DNA of 64,000 bases from UMGS1958 sp045542415 (GTDB taxonomy: Bacteria > Bacillota > Clostridia > UBA1381), in NCBI GenBank assembly GCA_045542415.1, contig JAZQKZ010000002.1, positions 1 to 64,000 on the forward strand, written 5' to 3'. Below the pieces are notes generated by a model. The model did no database searches, was not told the DNA's origin, and saw nothing but the letters and a program-made list of their open reading frames with translations. Of the stretch, positions 43,974-53,881 are shown in pieces. The first letter of the stretch is position 1; every line of letters starts with the position of its first letter. The translations under genes and the position numbers were made by a program.

Positions 43974-46900
43974 TTATGGCATTATCAGAATCAGCTTCGG
44001 ATAGCTTCCACCAGCTACCGAGAAAATAAGAAGCTTATCTGAGAAACCATTATTTTTAATAGTGTTAATCTCTTCATATGTCTTCGGTTCAAAGTTGCAG
44101 TTTACAAAGTCCTCATAATCATACATAAGGTATGCACCTGAACCCTCAACAACATATACTGAACCACTGTAGCTGCGTATAGGCAGGTTCTGACCTGTAG
44201 CCGCATCCTGATAACGCATTATATTTCCGTTTATCTCATAAATGTTATCTACCTCGGTAATCTGAATATTGTTATCATAGCATCCGATTTCGTTCGGTAA
44301 ATCGAAAATCTTCTGTACATAGCCATAACCGTTTGCTGAATATATGGTCTCTGAAGTTACTTCTTCGCCCTTTTCTTCCAGCTCTTCTGCCTCATCCTCG
44401 GTGATTTCTATACCCTCAGCGTTATAGTAAACCTCCTGATAGTAGCCCATTGCTCTGATCCATGCTACATCGCCCTTTTTAGGCATCTGTCTGTCAAGTT
44501 CGCCATAGATTTCATCGCCCTTGACGATATAGTCAGTGTGAACATCGCCCGGCTCAATCATACTGAGCATATAATTGTCATCTTCAAGTGATTCTACCTT
44601 TTCAACAACACCGAATACATCCCAGTGTGAACGTATCCAACGCGGGTCTGAAAGTATATATACAATATCCGGACATGTTCTGTCCTTATTATCCTTTGTA
44701 TATCCAACCTTTACAAACATACGGTCAATCCAACCGTTTCTGTAGTCGCCCCAGCCGATCATTGACGGGTTAAAGCTGCCATCCTGGTCATATGCAGCCA
44801 TAAATGTTGTACCGTCGAAATGAGTTAAAAGTTCATAATTAACTCCTGCCTCTGTCTGGGCATCGAATCTCAGTCTGTAGAGTCTCCTATCCCATCCGAA
44901 AGTCCAGCCTGTCAGGAACACATACGGGTCGTTACGCATCTGAGTAATTGTATCCTGTCCATAAAGCTCAACAAGTGTCTCATTTGCTGCTGATGAAATG
45001 TTGTTCTTGTTGTCATTATTACATTTTACCCAGTCAATCTTTTCGATTCTTGTGATTCGGTTGCCATTGATGTAATACTTAAATAACGAATCCTTATTTG
45101 AAATCTTCGCAAGCTCTTCAGCTGTTACATCAGTATTCTTCTTAAGATCAAGGTCAAATGACTTTACTCCTACCGTACCGGCATGATTTCCGTAGATTGT
45201 AACCGAGTCAACCTCAAAATCAGTACCCTCACGTTTTGTAATTACACCGATAACATAATTATCAGTCGGCTTATAGCCCGTAACATATCTTACACGGCCG
45301 CCAAAGTCCAATAATGCAGTAACTGTTGTGCTATAATAGTTACCCGGTGTTTTTGAATATGAGCTTCCACCGTCATTTGAATACCACACTACACCATAGC
45401 CATTATTGAGGTTGTATGTATCTGAGTCTAACACAAGCTCATCATCTGAATAGCTCTTAAATGCACCCTCTGCTTTTCTGGTTGATACAACAAACATCGC
45501 CGTGTCATCGTCCATATAGTAGTCCATAAGTACATTTGTCGGAAGCTTTTTCCACGCATGCGGTACTCCATCAACCAACGCCTCAATACTGCTCAGCTGA
45601 TCAAGCTCTTTCACCTGCGTATTGGTTGCATTACCCTTGCGGAAAGAAATATTTGAGTTTGTTACACTTATTATTATACCGCCCTCTTCAAGCTTATACA
45701 TATTGACAGACTTAACTATTCCTGACTCTGTCAAAACACGCACAAAACAGTTTCCTGGTGATATCAAACCCTCTGCAACCTCTCCGTTATAGCGGATAAC
45801 TGCATCATCCTTTAATGAATACTTCTTGTTATCGCTATAAAGATTGATTGACTCAATATCCTTGGCATAGCATTCCATATCCTCACTATATCTACCATTT
45901 ATGCCGTAAAGATAATCATATCTTACTTCATATTTTTTGCTTATGTCGATAAAGATGAGTTCCTCTGTATCAGCGTTATACCAGATATCACCTGTTATAT
46001 CAAGGAACTCCTGAGTCTGATAGTTATCCGGAATGTATAACTGTATTGTTTCTTCCTTGCCGGTTGCTGTTATCTGATTGTTGCGCTTATCTACTTCTGT
46101 AATTGTTACTCTTTTTGCTATTCTATGAGCTTTATCAGTCAGGAACAGACTCTCGTCTTTCTCTCCTGTTACCTCATCGTATGTGATAGCAGCCAAGGTG
46201 TTCTTGAGCATTTCAAAGAATTCTTCAGTGGTAACCGTTCCCTTAGATGCATTTATCTTTTTTGTAATAATCTCCTCTTTATACGCTACATAAAGGTATC
46301 CTTCCGGGTCTCCTCCGTTAGACTCTGCTACAACCGTATGATTTATAGCTTTAACAAGCATCTTTACCAATTCAGCTAATGTGATATCATCATCCGGATA
46401 GAAGTTGGTACCTTCATCAATAAGACCCAAACCAACTGCTGCATTTATATAACCCGATTCCTCAACATCTGCTTTTACATCTGCAAATGCTGTATCTGTA
46501 ACCGGATATTCTGCATTTGTAAGCATTTTTACAATATACACTGCTGCATCCTTACGCTTAATATTTGCAGCTGCATTAAGCTCTGTTCCATCCTCGACTA
46601 CATCAAGGTTTTCCATAAGTCTCATAAGACCATCAAAGCTTTCGCTGACTGATCTCGTTGATAATGCTGCTGATGATATACTTGAATTGCCCGATGCACT
46701 TCCTAATGCAGCTCTGCCGCCAAGTGCATTATAAATCACCTGAGCTGCCATTTCTCTGGTTGCATAGTCGTTCGGTGCAAATATGCCATCGCCATATCCG
46801 TTTATAACACCTGACTCCTGCATTGTGTAAACAGCTTCCTTTGCCCAATCTGAAATCTGAGCATCGTCATTATACGCTGTTCTTTCATTATCAGCCGAAA

Positions 46901-49900
46901 GGCTTATAAGACCATTCTGAGCAATTCTGTAAATAATCGCTGACATTTCCTGTCTGGTAATCTGAGCATTTACGCCAAAGCTACCGTCCTCACGTCCATT
47001 TACAATTCCCAGCTCCTGAGCTGTTGCAATATACGGATAGAACCAGTCACTTGCCTTTACATCTGTAAAGTTACAATCTGCATTGTCTGATACTTCAGTA
47101 AATGCACATACGCAAAGCTTTGTAAATTCAGCTCTTGTGATGTTGTTCTTAGGTCTGAATACCTCACCTGTTGCATCAGTGCTTCCTGATACTATGCTCT
47201 TTTCCGATAATACCTCAACCGCATTTTTTGCCCAGTCTGAAATCTGGCTTTCATCTGCATATCGGATGCTTTCTGTCTCACTCGGACTTTCATCAAATAT
47301 CGGGAAAGGTGTCTGCGTCGGGCTGATTAAATCGCCTGTTGCATATCCGCCGCCTCCGGCACCGCCGCCTCCTCCTGATATTGAACCTGATGCTGTCTTG
47401 CTTCCTGTGATTGTGATGCTGCCTGTAGTTACTACATTCACCGGAAGAGTTTTCTCTGTTCCATCGCTATTGCGGCTTATAATATTTCCGCTTACTTCAA
47501 TATCGTATTCACCGGTTTCTGAAGAAGTAGCTTCAAATGACACTATATCACTAAGATAAATTGGTGCATTTTCTCCGCTATATCTGATTTTAAATCCATC
47601 TGAGGTCTCAGTAACCTTTGCACCGTTATCTGAAAGCTCCTGTGCCTCTTCAACATCTTCCACGTCAAATTCCAATTCATCCGGCAACGAAATATCCAGC
47701 TCCATACTGTATATCGGAAGTGCGTTTTCCAATGCTATAGTTGCTGTTGCTTTCTTACCTCTTGAAGCACTTCCACCGCTTATATTTACCGCAGCCTCTG
47801 TTATGCTGTCTAAATCTGCCGGTGAAGCTGTTAATGTAATCGGTGTTGACCATGCATAATATGTACTTAATCCCGAAGGTACAGCCTTTTTTCTCAATGC
47901 TGCTGTCTTCGCCTGAACACTTATTTCATATTCCTTACCGTTCTCTAAGCCATCAATCTCAGCCTGCCCAACTCCCTTTTCTACTTCAATTACCTTTGCA
48001 GTAGCTTCTGAATTGTTCTTTTCAGTGCAGGTTACAACAATCTTCTCAAAGCTTCTTGTATTCTTCTCTGTCGGATCTGTCCAGCTTACGTTTATCTTTC
48101 CGTTTGAAGCCGTAGCCTTAACATCAGTGATGTCATTTGATACAAAAATATCCTCGCCGTTAACTTCAAACTCACTGAAATATCCTGCACCCTCATTAGT
48201 TGCAGTTACAATACCTGCTAAATATTCACCCTCAAACGGTACGCCTACCTTCTTCTCATAAATGTTTGTGAAATTGATTCCGTCAGCACTGTAATAAGCA
48301 GTATAGTAGCTGCCTGCCTTTTCAAGTCTGAGGTATCCGCTTCTTATTGCAGGGTCCTGATAAAGACTTCTTGCTCCGCCTGTTATTCCTGTTCTTGTAC
48401 CAAACTGCAGACCGATATTACCTGTTCCTATAGCAAATAATACCATCTTCTCACTCGGCTCGGTACTCTGTCTGAACATAATACCATATCTTCTTGCGTT
48501 TGAATAACCGTCCAGCTGGTCAAGCTTAACAGTTATGCTCATATTCTCGTCTGTTGACTTTGTATATAAGTAACCGCATGAATCCGGTGCTGTCCAGAGG
48601 TCGTTACTATAACCATATACTTTAATCTGATTGTTTACTACCTCAAAGCTTCCCTGTGCTAATTCTTCATTATTAATCTGCTGGTACGAAAATGCGCGTC
48701 CGCCAAGGTTTACTGATTTCTTTGGTGTTACATCTACATATATTGAATCAACACTGCCTGTTGCAGTATCACCTGCTTCATCCTCATACGAAAGCTCTGC
48801 CTTTAAGTAAAGTTCTCTCGGCATATATCCGTTTGCCGCAAGGTTAACCTTAAGCTCTGCATATTCCTGATTTAATGACTCAATTACATCGTTATATTCA
48901 TTATTGTAATCATCCGCAAAATCCCAGGCTACAGTTGAACCATACATACTCTTGAGCGGGAGTCTGTAAATGATTTCATCATCTGTTTCCTCGTACGGCT
49001 CAATAGCGAGCTTGCTTATGTATTCCTCATCCAACGGAATGATTTCATCTGCACTCTTTTCAGCCAATATTGTAATCGGGAAGCTCTTTTTAACCATTAA
49101 GCCGCCGTAGCTTATTTCTGCAGTTAATGTAACCGATACCTCATCCGCTCCCGGATGTGCAACAGCTGCCATACCGTCGTCTGTATTTTCAATTGTCATT
49201 GCAGCTTCATCTGAAGAGCTCCATGTAATTTTTGAACCATTCTCACCCTTTGTAGTGAGAAGCATTGATGTATAAAGCTCTGATACTCCGTTAATTGTAA
49301 GGCTATTTTTATCAGCTCCAACCGCACTCCACGCGTCAGAAGCTATATTTCCTGTTGTATCCTCAAACTCCTGTGCTGTAGTCTGAATTGCTGCAATCTC
49401 ATCTGCTCCAAGCTCACGGCTATATAATCTGAAGTCAGCTATCCAACCCTTAAAGTACGGGTCTGCCCATACCGACTTTCCAAGATAGTTTGCATCATTA
49501 TTGCTGAATAAATTTCTCAACAGATAATCATTGCTTACCGCTGCTGTCTTTACCTCTTCGCCTTCTATATAAGCTGTCATGAGCTGTAATTCCTTGCTAT
49601 ATGTTAAAGAAACATTAACCCATTTATCTGACGGAACAGCTGTCGAACCGCTTATACCTGCATTACCTTTGTTATTACCGAAACGGTCAATTATCATGTT
49701 TCCGTTAGGAGCAATGAAGAAGAACGGCTGGTTGCTTGCACCTTTTGAAATTGACATTATCCAGCTACCTAAAGGACAATCACCGGCTCTTTTAACCATC
49801 ATTGAGATTGTATAATCTCCGGTTATATTGCTCGCTATGTCATTTGCCATTTTAAGGTACGGGCTTTCTGTATTGGCATTTCCTCCTGCGAGATACAGGA

Positions 49901-50273
49901 TACCCTTGCCGTCCGGTCCGTTTTCAAACGAACCGAACGCCTCTGCACCGTTTTTCAAAACCGCTTCTCCTACCGTTGAAGTAGGTGCTGCGTTATGAAT
50001 GATATAATTTCCATCTTTGTCAAGGTCTATTGACGACTCATTAAAATTGTACCAGACCTCTAAGGATGAATCCTCTGACGGCAGTATTATCTCGCTGACC
50101 GTATCGTCTGATTCTTCATACGGCACTGCTTCCTCGCTAACCGTGCTGACTGATTCCTCCACCTGTGTCTCAATGTCACTTTCTACCGGAGTAGTCTCCG
50201 CAAATACCGGAGCTACCGACGAAAATAACATTGAAACCGATAAAAGTCCTGATATCAACCATTTTCCTCTCAT
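43974..50273 (-). CDS. Giant SLH-anchored surface protein with LamG, Fn3, cohesin-like and unknown C-terminal region
   Basis: 2,099 residues with a signal peptide (LLSVSMLFSSVAPVFA). Order: LamG (~55-300, ends DFRLYSRELGADEI); Ig-like (~310-405); a second sandwich of DUF1349 type (~525-720); fibronectin III (~725-820); a cohesin-like beta-sandwich (~830-965: NISGGSASRGKKATATIALENALPIYSMELDISLPDELEF); a Gly-rich linker (~970); three clear SLH repeats (~1005-1190, with NNITRAEF, QITRQEM, YATREMA) and a weaker fourth (~1240-1315); then ~780 residues of unrecognised beta-rich sequence. SLH repeats bind secondary cell-wall polymer, so the protein is cell-wall attached. Finding SLH in the middle, not at an end, is unusual. 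It probably organises substrate binding at the surface. Confidence 0.88.
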   Translation of the reverse strand: MRGKWLISGLLSVSMLFSSVAPVFAETTPVESDIETQVEESVSTVSEEAVPYEESDDTVSEIILPSEDSSLEVWYNFNESSIDLDKDGNYIIHNAAPTSTVGEAVLKNGAEAFGSFENGPDGKGILYLAGGNANTESPYLKMANDIASNITGDYTISMMVKRAGDCPLGSWIMSISKGASNQPFFFIAPNGNMIIDRFGNNKGNAGISGSTAVPSDKWVNVSLTYSKELQLMTAYIEGEEVKTAAVSNDYLLRNLFSNNDANYLGKSVWADPYFKGWIADFRLYSRELGADEIAAIQTTAQEFEDTTGNIASDAWSAVGADKNSLTINGVSELYTSMLLTTKGENGSKITWSSSDEAAMTIENTDDGMAAVAHPGADEVSVTLTAEISYGGLMVKKSFPITILAEKSADEIIPLDEEYISKLAIEPYEETDDEIIYRLPLKSMYGSTVAWDFADDYNNEYNDVIESLNQEYAELKVNLAANGYMPRELYLKAELSYEDEAGDTATGSVDSIYVDVTPKKSVNLGGRAFSYQQINNEELAQGSFEVVNNQIKVYGYSNDLWTAPDSCGYLYTKSTDENMSITVKLDQLDGYSNARRYGIMFRQSTEPSEKMVLFAIGTGNIGLQFGTRTGITGGARSLYQDPAIRSGYLRLEKAGSYYTAYYSADGINFTNIYEKKVGVPFEGEYLAGIVTATNEGAGYFSEFEVNGEDIFVSNDITDVKATASNGKINVSWTDPTEKNTRSFEKIVVTCTEKNNSEATAKVIEVEKGVGQAEIDGLENGKEYEISVQAKTAALRKKAVPSGLSTYYAWSTPITLTASPADLDSITEAAVNISGGSASRGKKATATIALENALPIYSMELDISLPDELEFDVEDVEEAQELSDNGAKVTETSDGFKIRYSGENAPIYLSDIVSFEATSSETGEYDIEVSGNIISRNSDGTEKTLPVNVVTTGSITITGSKTASGSISGGGGGAGGGGYATGDLISPTQTPFPIFDESPSETESIRYADESQISDWAKNAVEVLSEKSIVSGSTDATGEVFRPKNNITRAEFTKLCVCAFTEVSDNADCNFTDVKASDWFYPYIATAQELGIVNGREDGSFGVNAQITRQEMSAIIYRIAQNGLISLSADNERTAYNDDAQISDWAKEAVYTMQESGVINGYGDGIFAPNDYATREMAAQVIYNALGGRAALGSASGNSSISSAALSTRSVSESFDGLMRLMENLDVVEDGTELNAAANIKRKDAAVYIVKMLTNAEYPVTDTAFADVKADVEESGYINAAVGLGLIDEGTNFYPDDDITLAELVKMLVKAINHTVVAESNGGDPEGYLYVAYKEEIITKKINASKGTVTTEEFFEMLKNTLAAITYDEVTGEKDESLFLTDKAHRIAKRVTITEVDKRNNQITATGKEETIQLYIPDNYQTQEFLDITGDIWYNADTEELIFIDISKKYEVRYDYLYGINGRYSEDMECYAKDIESINLYSDNKKYSLKDDAVIRYNGEVAEGLISPGNCFVRVLTESGIVKSVNMYKLEEGGIIISVTNSNISFRKGNATNTQVKELDQLSSIEALVDGVPHAWKKLPTNVLMDYYMDDDTAMFVVSTRKAEGAFKSYSDDELVLDSDTYNLNNGYGVVWYSNDGGSSYSKTPGNYYSTTVTALLDFGGRVRYVTGYKPTDNYVIGVITKREGTDFEVDSVTIYGNHAGTVGVKSFDLDLKKNTDVTAEELAKISNKDSLFKYYINGNRITRIEKIDWVKCNNDNKNNISSAANETLVELYGQDTITQMRNDPYVFLTGWTFGWDRRLYRLRFDAQTEAGVNYELLTHFDGTTFMAAYDQDGSFNPSMIGWGDYRNGWIDRMFVKVGYTKDNKDRTCPDIVYILSDPRWIRSHWDVFGVVEKVESLEDDNYMLSMIEPGDVHTDYIVKGDEIYGELDRQMPKKGDVAWIRAMGYYQEVYYNAEGIEITEDEAEELEEKGEEVTSETIYSANGYGYVQKIFDLPNEIGCYDNNIQITEVDNIYEINGNIMRYQDAATGQNLPIRSYSGSVYVVEGSGAYLMYDYEDFVNCNFEPKTYEEINTIKNNGFSDKLLIFSVAGGSYPKLILIMP

Positions 50274-50284
50274 GTAACTACCTC

Positions 50285-53200
50285 CTATTGTATGTCAACA
50301 TTACTGAATTCGGCATTATTTGTTGCCGCCAAACCAATATGATAAACATCTGTCATCGGCATGAACAGATCCTGTGCTACAGCAATCCATTCCTCGCCGT
50401 CCTTTGATATTAACGCATTCATTCTTGATGTGAATCCGTCACGCTCTAATTTGATATACGGATATTCATCCGCACTGTATGTACCCTCATCCACAGTAAG
50501 CGGACTCAAACGTACTCCAAAAGCACCCGGATGCACAGACTCTCTTGTACGGGTATTCAAGACTATCCTGCCCTCTTCGTTTGCACCGAAATACAGATAC
50601 ATTGTATTGGGATTGAGCGTATCTCGCATCATAAGTCCGTTTAACTTACCGTCATGCTTGTCTATTTTAGCACTAAATACACCATCGCCGATATGAATCC
50701 TATTGACAAAATGGAACGAGTCATTTATGTCTCGTATTCTGAACATACTGTCATCACCATATGACAATCCGGCTCCGACTGCATTGCTTATCTTAACATT
50801 ATCACCATTTACCTCTGCAATACCGTTAAATGAGTTAATTCTGTCATCACGCCATTCACTGTTCTTTAACGAAGCTGTCGGTGTTAATGTTATGCTTGTA
50901 TGATACGAAGGAAGTCCTTCTCCGTATTTATTTACACCTCGTACTTTATAATAGTAGGTTTTGCCTACTGTAACATCGGAGTCTTTGTAGTTAAGTGCCG
51001 TAACATTATCTGCTATCACTTTATACTCGCCATCAGGTGTCTCGCTTCTCATAACCTGGTAGCTTTCACAGCCTGCTGTCTGCTTCCACATTACCTCAAT
51101 ATCGTTTACACCCTGTCTTGCAAGTGTAATTGTTACTGAGTACGGCTTTTCTTCCTCTGCTGCGAAGTCAGAGTCAAGCTTTAAAATATAGCCTGTAAAC
51201 GGCGGTATTTCAATTTTTCCGTCCACAACCGGAATTTCAGTTTTTGATACCATATCATATACTGTATTCCTCTTATAATCCGCCGGAAGTTCAACACTAA
51301 AGGTTGTGCTGTTTCCATGTGTATCACGGGTTGTATTGAGTAAGATATAATACTTCTGGTATCTTGACTTTAATAAATCAGGCATTCCCGAATACGGACT
51401 GTCAAGCTCATTGGTATCTCTTATAACCGTTCCTACACCAGGCTGATATGCAATAGGCTTAAGCTCATTTGCTATACCGAGCTTGAGCTTCATATACTCC
51501 ATGCCTCGTTCAGCCACATGGATTGTTGCCAATGCAGCTTGTCGCATTCTGTAATCCTCGTAGCGTAAAATTCCGTCGGTTGCTATCGTCATATACTTTT
51601 CGTGACCAACATCTTTTACTCTTAAACGTGCAGCATTTGTGAATCCTTCGTTATGATACCACATCGAACCGAATATGCTGACATCTCCGTCACGGATTGA
51701 AATCTGACCTACATCTAAATCTACCCATGCCTGTTCTTCATGTTTTGCAACATCTACGTTATAGCTTGCGAGCTCTGACTCTGAATAATAATCGAAATCA
51801 GTATGCGGATGGAAAATACCTACCCACTGCTCACCCTTGAAGCGGTCATATGTCTGTCTTGTCTTTGTCAGATATTCATATGTATCCGGGAAGTAGAAAT
51901 CACGCTTTACGTCCACTCCGTATTTAAACGCATTGTTGTCCGCGATGACCTGCTGCGCCATACCGACTCCCCATTTAGCATATTCCCAATACTTATCCCA
52001 TTCCGGACCGCTGTATCGCTCTTCATGCTCAACCATCCACTTTTCAAGCCAAGCGAATGACCATATTTCACCGATACCCGAAGCGTATGTTTCCTTACCT
52101 GACCAGTAAACATTTCGGTTATCTGTCATCTGCTCCATGAGGATTGTTCTGTATCCATCGCCGCCTACACCCGGATGACGTACCCAGCTTCTTCCGTGGA
52201 TACTTGTGAGACATGCTTTGAGAATGTCATCAGCTATTTCTTCATCACCTTCATGGTTTATAACTCTCCAGAAGTACTCCGGTAAATGGTTTGCGTGCTC
52301 ACCGTAGCTTCCAACATATGTAAACTCACGGGTAAGACCACCATGACTCAGTATGTAATAATTATCACCAAACGGTCTGCGATGCACAGTCTCGCCGTTT
52401 TCATCAAGCTTGGATCTTGCCAATCCCTTTGCTACTATCTGTTGATAATCTTCTGTAAAGATAGCACCTCCGTCATGATAGTACAGTGAATGATACAAAT
52501 CAAGTTCACGTCCGTCAGGTCCCTCAAGGACTGCTTCACCCAAAAACGGTCTTACACCAAGCAACTCTCCTAAGATACGGTGGCTTGTCTCTTTACCTTC
52601 ATAGAACTGCGAACCGATTATTCTCAGTCCCTCGTGCGACTGCCATGCACCCTCATATGTTAAAACAACCTGATTATAGATATATGATAATCTTGAACGT
52701 GAAAAATCATAGTTCGCTTTCAGGCAACGTTCCCATGCTGCACGTCTTGTAAGCGGCTCACCGTTCCAGCCTACACTTGCAAGTGAATGCTGACCTTCTT
52801 CCGAACCCGTATCAAATCTTTGATCCAGGAAACGATTAAATTCGTCTGCACCTATTATATTCTCATCAAAAATATGATTTTCCAGTATATACAGAACATC
52901 ACCAATCTCTCGGTAGTATCCGCCCCAGTCACCCTGGTGTCCACCTCTTAAGATCATCTTTGTATTGTTATAATACTCTCGTACATGATTGTCAATAGCG
53001 TTAAATATTCGGTATATAACCGATTTTTTTCTCGCAGGTGTATTCGCAGGTGACCAAGGCATATTCAATGTCATTGCAAGATATTTCATGTCATTCTTAT
53101 ATTTTGCAATAGTATGCTTTCCCGGTTGCTCCAGATCCCTTGCTATAAGAATCTGTTCATCACGGAAATCAGTCAACTTCTTCTCTATATCTTTCGGAGT

Positions 53201-53881
53201 AAGGGTTACAGGTCTTTTAAGTTCGCCCGGAAGCTTACCATTCAGTTCCGAACCCTGATCTTCCATACTCACATCCAAATATGATCCGGTATGGGTATAT
53301 GCTGCATAGAATCCTCTTGAATTCTCTGTTGCCTTAGCCCCCTGACCATATACATAAGTCTTGATATTTACAGTGATTTCCTCTTTACCCTGTGTATATT
53401 TAAGAGGTAAATCACTTGTCATGTAATAGAATCTTCCCGGAAGTACGTTATTCATACCAAAATTAGTCGCCATATGGTCATGGGTTCCCATATTGGTTAG
53501 CATTTCATCTCCCACACATATTACAGATGACATTGTAGATTCATCATCGCCCCAGTATTTAACTGTCATGTGGTTAATCTTAACCGGGTCAACCTTTATT
53601 GTAAATTCCAAATCACCGACAAAATTGCTTGCGGGCCTTGTCGGCGTAGCAACTCGGGCAGTTTCATTCAAACCGCCCACAATCACGAATGTGTTGTCGC
53701 CCTTAAAATCATGTGCCTTTTCAGATTCGGAATTTCCGAAAACTATTTTGTCTATTGCACCCTGAGATTGTGCTGTCGGCTGCGGCTTCGCCGCCTGTGC
53801 CGGCATCATTATACCGCCACTGCTAAAACAGCATATGATCAGGGTTGAGATGATTAACATCATCGATATTATCCTCTTCAT
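50285..53881 (-). CDS. Large secreted toroid-like protein, probable polysaccharide lyase or hydrolase
   Basis: 1,198 residues with signal peptide MKRIISMMLIISTLIICCFSSGG. It has an N-terminal beta module (~45-210, starting KIVFGNSESEKAHDF) shared with the next protein. A long Trp/Tyr/His-rich helical region (~220-640: GGHQGDWGGYYREIGDVLY, YHDGGAIFTEDYQQI, GRSWVRHPGVGGDGYR) suggests an (alpha/alpha) toroid. A beta-sandwich follows (~650-900), then an Fn3 domain (~905-1000) and a final LamG-like domain. The layout recalls PL8/PL12-type lyases, but I cannot match catalytic residues; the GH88 gene makes a lyase role attractive. Its ATG overlaps the preceding stop (ATGA). Confidence 0.6.
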   Translation of the reverse strand: MKRIISMMLIISTLIICCFSSGGIMMPAQAAKPQPTAQSQGAIDKIVFGNSESEKAHDFKGDNTFVIVGGLNETARVATPTRPASNFVGDLEFTIKVDPVKINHMTVKYWGDDESTMSSVICVGDEMLTNMGTHDHMATNFGMNNVLPGRFYYMTSDLPLKYTQGKEEITVNIKTYVYGQGAKATENSRGFYAAYTHTGSYLDVSMEDQGSELNGKLPGELKRPVTLTPKDIEKKLTDFRDEQILIARDLEQPGKHTIAKYKNDMKYLAMTLNMPWSPANTPARKKSVIYRIFNAIDNHVREYYNNTKMILRGGHQGDWGGYYREIGDVLYILENHIFDENIIGADEFNRFLDQRFDTGSEEGQHSLASVGWNGEPLTRRAAWERCLKANYDFSRSRLSYIYNQVVLTYEGAWQSHEGLRIIGSQFYEGKETSHRILGELLGVRPFLGEAVLEGPDGRELDLYHSLYYHDGGAIFTEDYQQIVAKGLARSKLDENGETVHRRPFGDNYYILSHGGLTREFTYVGSYGEHANHLPEYFWRVINHEGDEEIADDILKACLTSIHGRSWVRHPGVGGDGYRTILMEQMTDNRNVYWSGKETYASGIGEIWSFAWLEKWMVEHEERYSGPEWDKYWEYAKWGVGMAQQVIADNNAFKYGVDVKRDFYFPDTYEYLTKTRQTYDRFKGEQWVGIFHPHTDFDYYSESELASYNVDVAKHEEQAWVDLDVGQISIRDGDVSIFGSMWYHNEGFTNAARLRVKDVGHEKYMTIATDGILRYEDYRMRQAALATIHVAERGMEYMKLKLGIANELKPIAYQPGVGTVIRDTNELDSPYSGMPDLLKSRYQKYYILLNTTRDTHGNSTTFSVELPADYKRNTVYDMVSKTEIPVVDGKIEIPPFTGYILKLDSDFAAEEEKPYSVTITLARQGVNDIEVMWKQTAGCESYQVMRSETPDGEYKVIADNVTALNYKDSDVTVGKTYYYKVRGVNKYGEGLPSYHTSITLTPTASLKNSEWRDDRINSFNGIAEVNGDNVKISNAVGAGLSYGDDSMFRIRDINDSFHFVNRIHIGDGVFSAKIDKHDGKLNGLMMRDTLNPNTMYLYFGANEEGRIVLNTRTRESVHPGAFGVRLSPLTVDEGTYSADEYPYIKLERDGFTSRMNALISKDGEEWIAVAQDLFMPMTDVYHIGLAATNNAEFSNVDIQ

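Noticed and set aside
47083..47559. Long plus-strand frame opposite the SLH protein
   Set aside because: It is an antisense shadow of Ser/Thr/Gly-rich repeats with no ribosome site; the minus-strand domains are clear.
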